From: Mactromeris polynyma | Lineage: Eukaryota > Mollusca > Bivalvia > Venerida > Mactridae | DNA: 64,000 nucleotides | Reading direction: 5' to 3' | NCBI GenBank assembly: GCA_032209605.1 | Contig: JASFXZ010000012.1 | Span: 4,526,001 to 4,590,000, forward strand | Shown: positions 56,633-64,000 of the stretch, piece after piece | Layout of the letters: every line of letters starts with the position of its first letter | Numbering within the stretch: position 1 is the first letter of the stretch | The notes under the pieces: model-generated | Told to the model about the DNA's origin: nothing | Databases searched by the model: none | What the model saw: only the letters and a program-made list of their open reading frames with translations | Made by a program: the position numbers and the translations under genes

Positions 56633-56680
56633 GAGACCACACCCAGGAACCGGGGTTCGATCCTGCGGCCTTCAGAGTGG
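56633..56680 (+). repeat. tRNA-like B-box fragment
   Basis: CGGGGTTCGATCCTG resembles a Pol III B box; no A box or cloverleaf. Confidence 0.35.
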
Positions 56681-57955
56681 CACATGGCTGCTCGTTCGAT
56701 TGAGATAATGGGGAAGCGTTTGTTAACAAAAGTGGTGACCGATCATTGGACCCCGCCTTACATGTTTTGCTCATTTAAGCCTATGGGAAAAACAAATAAC
56801 GCCTGTAGCATTCTGACAGCGAATATTAAACTGTCGACTTTAGCTATATATTAAGTGATATGTCTTTATTTCTGTTGACAATGGTTTCTTTACTAAAATT
56901 TGAATAAAATGGTGGAAGGCGTGAACCATGTCCATTCTAGCTGATTTGGAATGGATAAATGCCTTTTTACATGTTTTTAAATTGGCCACAAAAACAACTT
57001 TTCGACGACAGATTTTGAAACGGAAGTTATTTTTGAGATCAGGGGATATGTGTCTTTCAAATGCAAGCAAAGAGTAAATTTTAATAAATTTTGCCATAAG
57101 CACCAAAATCACAGACCGTGGCTCATATATATAATACCAATATACTATGGAATCTATATACATGTATATATTGGTCCCAGATGGAATGGAAAAATGGAGA
57201 GAACTCTAGAAAGAATAAAGGGAGAGAACTCGTGACAATATCCTATTGGTACAGGCAAGAATTGATGAGAATGCAATGCCACTCCCTCTATCCAGTGTAC
57301 TGAAGTAATGACGACTACAAAAAAGTGAATTTCGAATTGAATGAAATTTGAATAAAAGCAATAAATACACTCGATCAAGTGTTGTGCAAGTATTGAATAA
57401 AGCTTCTTTTATAGTCAAAAAACGTTGCTTTAGGCATAATACCTTACTTTTATCAAAAATGGTAAAAATTCAAAGCACTGTAATTCTCCATGATTAGACT
57501 GCCTCTGTGCTTCATGCATATGAAATAAACATTTCGAGTTCATGCCTCAGATTTTAAAAAAGTAGGGTAAGTAGGGCAACAGACATATTCCGTGGTAGGG
57601 CTCTTTCAAATAAAGCTGGGAAAAAATAGGGAGCAAGTAAAAAAGTAGGGAAAAGTAGGAAATGCAGGAAAAGAAGTGCCCACTTGACAGCCTGTATGTG
57701 CATAAATAGACCAACAGCAGTAAGTAAACATCAAGCAGTCCTAACAAAACTTTGTTGAGTACATGAATAAACAACACTTTCTTGTATTTTACACTTTATT
57801 GTTTTTTTATAGACATTTGATACATCAGCAATGAAAAGCAAACAACTTACAATGAAATGTGATATCAAATGGAGTTGTTATCATAAATAATGCTAATGGA
57901 AGAAATCAGATAAAGGTTCTGTTCACGTTTTACGTGTTTTTTCAATAGCCTTAAA
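56681..57955. other. AT-rich spacer
   Basis: No gene supported. AAGTAGGG words repeat loosely at 57560-57680. Confidence 0.35.
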
Positions 57956-57959
57956 GTTA

Positions 57960-58280
57960 ACTACCACATTCAGTTGACCACATGTTCTTACTGTACACCA
58001 AGTTTGGTTACAATATGATCAACAGAACTCGAGTTATTCGCCGGAAACCCCCAGTTTGACCCCCGTCCGCCTGGCCACCCGCCCCCGAACAACACACACC
58101 ATTCCAATAACCTGGTTTTCTTTGAAAACCTTGTTATTAAGATAAACATAGAGAAATTGACAAAGGTTATGTTTTTCTCAGTTAAATTATAACAGAGAAC
58201 AGCCAGACCCAGGGTTCAAGCACACAACCTTCAGCTTGACTCCATCAACTGAACAATCAAGCCAGCCAGATTCAGATTAT
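57960..58280 (-). mobile_element. tRNA-headed SINE, minus strand, with GC-rich body
   Basis: The minus strand starts near 58276 with GGCTTGATTGTTCAGTTGAT (A-box region) and GTTGTGTGCTTGAACCCTGG (B box). It continues through AATAACAAGGTTTTC, a G-rich GGGGGCGGGTGGCCAGGCGG patch, and ends near CCAAACTTGGTGTACAGTAA. The order head-body-tail and its strand are consistent throughout. Confidence 0.55.
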
Positions 58281-58836
58281 TAAATACATAAACGTACAAT
58301 CACCTGACAATCAATATAACCAATAATTGATGTAAGTCAGTAACACTGTTACAATACCATCTGACTTGTACATTAAGTCTCCTCGAATCAGAGACAATAC
58401 GTGTATATATGTAACAACCAGCAGTCACATTAGGTTTAATTAATTGTTTGGATTTTTCCATGTATTTTTCCATGTATTGGTTGGAAAATTAAATAGAACA
58501 TATTGCCCATGTGAGTCATACTGAAATGTTTAACATTATAAAGTTTTCATTTGATGATAATTTGTACCAAATCTTTCAAAATTTTTATCATCGGTTTAAA
58601 ACATTGAAAAAAAGTTCACCATTTTTGCCATTTTTTAATCTGTGGTCAAAACATTATTTATTACAATTAATTGTATCATTCCATTGTATTTTGAGCAAGT
58701 TTGGCTTTTCACTTCTTAAGAAGATCGTTTAAGCAAATGTTCATATTCAGCGATAAATACTAGAAAAAGATCAATCCCAAAAAGTCACCAAAGCCTTTGG
58801 CAACACGACCAATTATATCTCATCATTAGAAAATTG
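58281..58836. other. 3' flank of CUTC
   Basis: AT-rich, contains presumed CUTC 3' UTR just left of 58837. No other gene. Confidence 0.35.
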
Positions 58837-61800
58837 TCAACTCAGCTCCGAGGCAAGATTTATAAATTGCTTTACTTTCTTATCGTCACATATTTTAGAA
58901 CTAAACTCTGGCGGTGACAACGCTGCTCCCATTGGTACACCACTTTTCTGAAATGTCATTTTTGACTGCACGCCAGATCTCGCGGATGCATGAAATTCTG
59001 AAGCGCCACAAGTTCTCAGAATTCTTCGAATATTTCTATCAGTTATGCCACCACCTTCAATAAGAAAAAAATACATCAAAGTATTAATCACCGAGAGATT
59101 GAAATAATAGGTTTCTAATTGTTTTGTTGTTATCATGAAAGTTAATATGACCAGGGTCCTTATGAAAAAATTTAAGACCGAGACTCAGACTTTAAAATGT
59201 TTAATGTTCTCTTTGCTTTAACGTTGTTATCACAGTATATGTCTTAATAAAACTTGGTAAAAGTGTACAGTGGGTGACAACAATTATTCAGACAAAATTT
59301 CGTTCGTTCAGAATCAATGAAAACAAAATGCTGGCAAATCTAAAGTGAGATTTAGACTTAAGGTGTTAGTGAATAAGACCCCAGGGGCCTTAATCCAAAA
59401 TATTTTAAGACTGAAACTCAGACTTAGACTTTAAAATGTTTTGCTCTTATGGCATTATTTTACTGAAATAGGCCTTAAGTATGTTATGTAATTTTTGTAA
59501 AACAGAAGTTTAAACAATTGCTATATTTTTTTACCACAAGTACAATGTAATATCAAAATTTATTGATGTTTTTTTTTAAGGGGCCAGTGAAATTGTTCAA
59601 AAAACATTAATTGTATTAAGAGTTTTTAAATACACATGTAAACGTTATTAACAAAAGGTCCAACAACATAATAATTTAAAAAGACTTCTTCATAGATAGC
59701 CTTAAATCAGTGATTACTGTATTATACCTTAGGTTTTACCATATATGTACATGTGTATATTAACATACCTGGCATCACACATATTCTTTTTCCTGCCTGA
59801 AATTATCAAAACAACAAGCATTGACAAAATAACTACTACTTTAAAACAAAAAAAACATGATACGGTATTACAGCAAAGCAATTCATGATTCAGAACAGTA
59901 AAATGTCACAACTGTCAAGTTATTAAATACATGTAGCATCTAAAGCAAGCATAAAATATTGTAGATAAGTTATCTTTTCCACATAAATATGAATAAATAA
60001 ATTAAAGGTACAAAGTCTTATTTACTATCAAATATGCTAAGTAATCGTTTTGAGAAAATCACATGTTAATGCCTTCAGACTGATGTACTCTAAAACACTG
60101 CATTATAACTTTTCTTTGAAGTTTCCCAGAACTGCAAAATACGAGTATGATACAGGTATTTCCTATGCCTGGCGATAACTTGGCGCATAGGTCAGGATCG
60201 AAAATACCTATATCAGACTCACATATTGGTGGTTCTGGGCAACATGTTAGAACAGTGACAATGCAGAGCTATGGCGTACATCAGTATCATACATGTGAAC
60301 CTTTTCTGAAGGCAAATCGGGAGATTGCACCTCAAATCGGGAGATTGCACCTCAAATCGGGAGATTGCACCTCAAAGCGGGAGATTGAGACTCAAAACGG
60401 GAGATTTTTTGTGTGGCTGAAATTTTGTCAATATCATGTCTTCATCCGTATGCAGAGTACATCAGTATGAAGGCAATTACCACCCATGTTCTCATATTTA
60501 TTTATGACGAAGCATACTTATGACTATAAGATAAGACTATGTTCCTTTAACTGGTATCATGTGCAGCAGTTCGTGTGTTCGGAAATAGTTTTAATGTCAA
60601 TGAAAGGAATGCATAACACAAAACTTGTTTATGAGGAGCTTTAGCATCTCATTGCTATTATCGTCAACTGGATGGTCTACTAGAAGTACCGCCATATTCA
60701 TCGTCTCAAGAAAATAGTACATGTAAAGTCCTTTGATTTTATTATAGATTTGATGAGTATCATGGCTGATTTGCCAGGGATAAATCAATTTCAGAATGGT
60801 GAAATTCTTGATGTAAACAGCTATTCTGGATTATTTGTGTAATTTTTGGCAAATGAGTTTACCCTAATAGTCGTGTATTAATTTCATATTATTAAAAATG
60901 CAGACTTGCCTTGGAAGCGCCTCCCAGGACCTTCAGTCCTTGATTTTAATTATTACACATGGATGTTTGCATGGAGAAAGTTCATAGACAGCTCAATGTA
61001 TTGGTAGAAATTTGTTTATTACAGCACATTAAAAACGTTTAACAAACACTTACTACTTCAATCATTTTAGAAATGACTGGAAGACCCTCCAAAGCTGAAG
61101 AGTCCCCACCACTTGTTAGAACTCTACTGAATCCAAGGGAGATAACTGTCTCTAATGCCTCCATTATGTCCCTTGTCATGTCAATTGCTGTAAAAGATGG
61201 GTTAAAATGAGTCAAAAGCTGTGACAGAAAGGTTTAAGTTCAAGTAGGTAGCCAGCAAATTAGGTATACTTGGGTTTTGACACTCGAGAGTTCAGCTTAA
61301 GGACTGTTTAAGGCATCGTTCACGCATTGTTATTAAGACATCATCCTACATCTCATGAAAATGGCCCCTACTCAAAACTTTCTAAGGAGTCCAATTGGGG
61401 AAATTGGCCAAAGAAATTAACAAATGGACAGTTGCACTTTTTTAAACAAACTTAACTTGTTAGCAGTACTGGGATACTGCAACATAAACTATAGTACACC
61501 TAAAGATGGCTTAAAAATACATTTTTAACATCCCCATGCCTTTTTTCCTCATTGTGTGAATGTTACCAACACTGACAGAATTGTGTTGTAACAAAATTGT
61601 GTTGTAAATTGTCTTGATAGAAAAATGAAATTTTGTATTAATAAAAGAAATAAGAAAACTGTTACACTTAGTGGCTTATATCCAAAGGTACATGTTTTGT
61701 AAAAAAGAACAAAAAAATTAAATAATAATAAAAAGTAGTAAAATCAGCAAAAAAGTATACAGTAAAACCTCACTTAAAGACCACCTCAATAATAAGACCA

Positions 61801-64000
61801 CGTCAATATTAAGAACACAATTCTAAAGTCCATTTTCACTTTTTTGCTCTTTCTTCAACCTCTAAATATTAAGACGTCCTCAATAATAAGACCTGTTTTC
61901 AAAGGTCCCACGGTAGGTCTTATTATTGAGGTTTTACTGTATATGCATTTTTGCATTGGGAATACTGCCTTTTCTCAGGAGTTTTATTTTACATGGAAAA
62001 GAGGCTTAGTCTCTGATATAGAATTTGATCTATAACCATACAAGTATACAGCATCAAAACAGACAAATTACTTGATGCCCAAATGCAGGTATTGTTGACT
62101 TGGTATGCAGTGATATTACATGTATTAATTACATGACTCACCTCTGTGGAATGTGCATGGCAAAGGCATGGTCAGATCTGGAAAAAAGGACAAAAAAGCA
62201 CATCAGGTAAAGTTTTAGAGATAAAAATACATTCCTAAGTGATGTCAATAATGCTAAAATTTCTGAATTAATTAACTAGAAAGTACAAGAGACCCCAATC
62301 TCCTGAAGCATCTCAAATAGAAATCTCAGCTCAACATTGAGAATTTGCTCAAATTGGAGCCTGAGTTTGAGACAAATCTCATTATGGATCTCTTGATAGT
62401 TACTGACATAAAACTCATCTTTTTTTTATTAATAATCCAGTCTCAGATGAGAAATGTTTCAATGAATTGAGACAATATTTCAACTGAGATTTAGCTCAGA
62501 TTGAGATGCTTTGGGAGACATGTACATGTATTATTAGGGCCTCATAGGCCCTCATTCAGTGGTCTAACTTACATACTAGATGTTGCTAAATCATTCATTT
62601 AAATTGAAAGTTGATTGAAAAGTATATGTTCAATATATTAGAATGCAATTTATTTGTGGACAAAGACAACCTTTTGGTTCTACGACTTTAACTTGTCAAA
62701 ACTCACGAAAATATTCAAAACAAAATGCATATATAAAAAATTGACCAAACAGTGGATTACCACAAAATTCATGCCAACATTCAAACAAATTTTGTTCACC
62801 TCTGTAAGCCATACAGTATATAACTACATAATCATACGTATATCCTAGCCTTTCGAATATACAGAAGAAAAACAAAGTTAACTAAACGTATTGTTGATTT
62901 AACAACAATACAATAATTCTCATTTATCAAGACAAATGCACAGAAATATAGTTTACCTATCAATTTTTTGCAAGAATCACAATCCACAGTTCCATCTCTG
63001 TAAAATAATTAAACAATATAAATGGTACACCAAAGCCTATCCAACGTAGCCAACTTCTGAGCAACAACCTCTCATCAAAAACATTTCAATTTTTCCTGAT
63101 GTAAAAATTTACTTTCAATTTAACCTCTCTGAAGCAACAACAGCCAAAATGTACGTCTCCAAGAGGGAGTTGGTCTAGAGATGATGCACTGAATTATCTA
63201 AATATATGTTGATTACAGTATCATAATATTTTACATGTTTATTCTAATTAAACTCAGTCCATGTATACATGGAAGCGTGAGTACCAAATGAAGGCTGAGG
63301 GCAAATACGACTGTCCGAGGCCAATATGAAATCACTTCCTTAATGACAATTTGATTAACTAACTATACAATATTGTACATTTTGATTATCACTAAATGCA
63401 AAACGTCATATTGGATAATAATGCACTAAAAATAAGGACATGCCACATGTTTGTATCTGTTTTGAGACATGACCTAATACAAGAATAAATTCTGCAAGCC
63501 AAAAGGGAATTTGATTGATCAATCTAAAGAAACAATTAAATGTTATGGGAGTTGATCTAGAGAGGATGCACGGTATTATCCAACTAAGACTGAAATATAT
63601 GTTAATTACATATAATAGATTAATATAAACTGTAAACTTGCTAGGATTCTGGGTCACATTTTCTCTAAATTACAGGTTATTTGGCTATTAAATGGTAAAA
63701 TCTGGTTAAAAATTATCAAAATGACCCTTGAAATTCATCACCTAGTTGAACTCCTGAGTATGACAATCAGAGGTAATACTACAATGAATGACGTTAATGA
63801 ACAAACAACACAAAGTAAAAGGATAGGATGGGACTGATTTCTATATCTAGGAGTTTGAAGTTTACCAACTAAAAAATGAACAAACAACACAAAGTAAAAG
63901 GATAGGATGGGACTGATTTCTATATCTAGGAGTTTGAAGTTTACCAACTGATTTAGTACACCAAAGACAAATCCATCTGCACCAGCTGATTTGAGTTCAG
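58837..64000 (-). CDS. CUTC: CUTC, copper homeostasis protein CutC family, six 3' exons (5' end outside the window)
   Basis: Exons in transcript order: 63949-64000 (partial), 62957-62997, 62142-62177, 61054-61187, 59769-59796 and 58837-59054. All splice phases agree. Diagnostic CutC text appears in order: GADGFVFGVL, PCTFHRAID, LETVISLGFSRVLTSGGDSS, ALEGLPVISKMIEVAGKRIC, VMPGGGITDRN, then GASEFHASAR and VPMGAA. CutC proteins are (beta/alpha)8 barrels linked to copper handling; the human protein binds Cu(I), and a catalytic role is not established. About 165 residues are visible, corresponding to the C-terminal ~60% of a ~270-residue family length. The 28-nt exon encodes AGKRICVMP plus one base. 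Donors and acceptors are GT-AG; the donor at 63948 (AATCA then GTTGGT) is weak, and the last acceptor (TATTGAAG) has a purine before AG. The TGA/TAA-terminated last exon ends normally. Intact as far as seen. Confidence 0.93.
60316..60408. repeat. 20-bp tandem repeat in a CUTC intron, 5 copies
   Basis: Unit AAATCGGGAGATTGCACCTC, the last two copies diverged. In the intron between the 134-nt exon and the microexon. Confidence 0.9.
61759..61941. mobile_element. Pogo-like MITE family A, best-preserved copy, in a CUTC intron
   Basis: CAGTAAAACCTCACTTAAAG left and, inverted, CAGTAAAACCTCAATAATAA right, each with TA outside. Length 183 bp. The core CCATTTTCACTTTTTTGCTC defines the family. Confidence 0.85.
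62298..62519. mobile_element. 222-bp foldback element in a CUTC intron
   Basis: Left CTCCTGAAGCATCTCAAATA and right, inverted, CTCCCAAAGCATCTCAATCT. Further inward, AATCTCAGCTC pairs with GAGCTAAATCTC. The interior is rich in (T)GAGA/TCTCA words on both strands. Confidence 0.6.
63163..63612. repeat. Diverged direct repeat pair in a CUTC intron
   Basis: GGGAGTTGGTCTAGAGATGA (63163-) and GGGAGTTGATCTAGAGAGGA (63547-) start two related 55-65-bp segments, both ending in ATATATGTTGATTACA / ATATATGTTAATTACA. Confidence 0.65.
63796..63949. repeat. 79-bp-period tandem duplication at a CUTC splice donor
   Basis: A 75-bp sequence (AATGAACAAACAACACAAAG ... TTTACCAACT) is present at 63796-63870 and 63875-63949, essentially identical. 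The right copy's edge coincides with the exon/intron border at 63949/63948. Confidence 0.9.

Noticed and set aside
60597..60788. 63-codon minus frame (MAVLLVDHPVDDNSNEMLKL region) in a CUTC intron
   Set aside because: Text is somewhat protein-like but CutC homology needs no residues there, and the exon phases join without it.

Overview
The window reads as a gene-poor, AT-rich, repeat-laden piece of an invertebrate nuclear genome, most likely a bivalve mollusc. This assignment is inference. It rests on spliced genes with GT-AG introns, TATA-driven small secreted Gly/Tyr-rich proteins of the shell-matrix, byssus or peptide-effector type, tRNA-headed SINEs, a LINE 3' fragment, many miniature inverted-repeat elements, and about 11 kb (roughly 17%) of minisatellite DNA. 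No bacterial gene layout is present.

Genes. Four paralogous short secreted proteins lie head to tail on the minus strand (CDS at 8689-8919, 13628-13927, 17922-18392 and 24203-24541). Each has a signal peptide, an Arg-rich block, then Gly/Leu- and Gly/Tyr/Phe-rich low complexity. In each, a 3' splice site lies 6 bases upstream of the ATG, so a noncoding first exon is expected. For three of them that exon, its donor and a TATA box can be placed with good support, and two promoters share a near-identical 17-bp motif. A fifth, two-exon minus-strand gene (39306-41154) encodes a 196-residue secreted protein with Arg/Gly, Asp/His and Gly/Pro/Tyr segments. At 54.4 kb a plus-strand exon encodes a Trp/Gly/Asn/Ser-rich protein. 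From 58837 to the right edge the minus strand carries the C-terminal two thirds of CUTC (CutC copper-homeostasis family) in six exons, including a 28-nt microexon; its 5' part lies outside the window.

Repeats, left to right: a 43-bp minisatellite (1-650); a TTAA-flanked 867-bp element (4092-4958); a 17-bp array (5160-5945); pogo/Tigger-like MITEs (3.2, 6.7, 7.1, 23.7, 41.2, 41.5, 55.2, 56.5 and 61.8 kb); a LINE fragment (7953-8258); a 23-bp array (22.85-23.28 kb); a 5.6-kb 20-bp array with higher-order structure (32.03-37.62 kb); a mariner-like MITE (38.24-38.59 kb); a 420-bp foldback (41.83-42.25 kb); a 26-bp array (42.9-44.5 kb); a terminal-repeat-derived 34-bp array (45.86-46.13 kb); 44-bp and 21-bp arrays (47.0-48.2 kb); a GC-rich element with 57-bp repeats (48.79-49.69 kb); a hairpin-unit array (52.47-52.85 kb); and several SINEs. 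The protein genes sit between these blocks.

The most notable biology is the secreted Arg/Gly/Tyr peptide cluster with shared promoter architecture. The most notable structure is the repeated evidence that element termini or splice-adjacent DNA have been amplified into tandem arrays.
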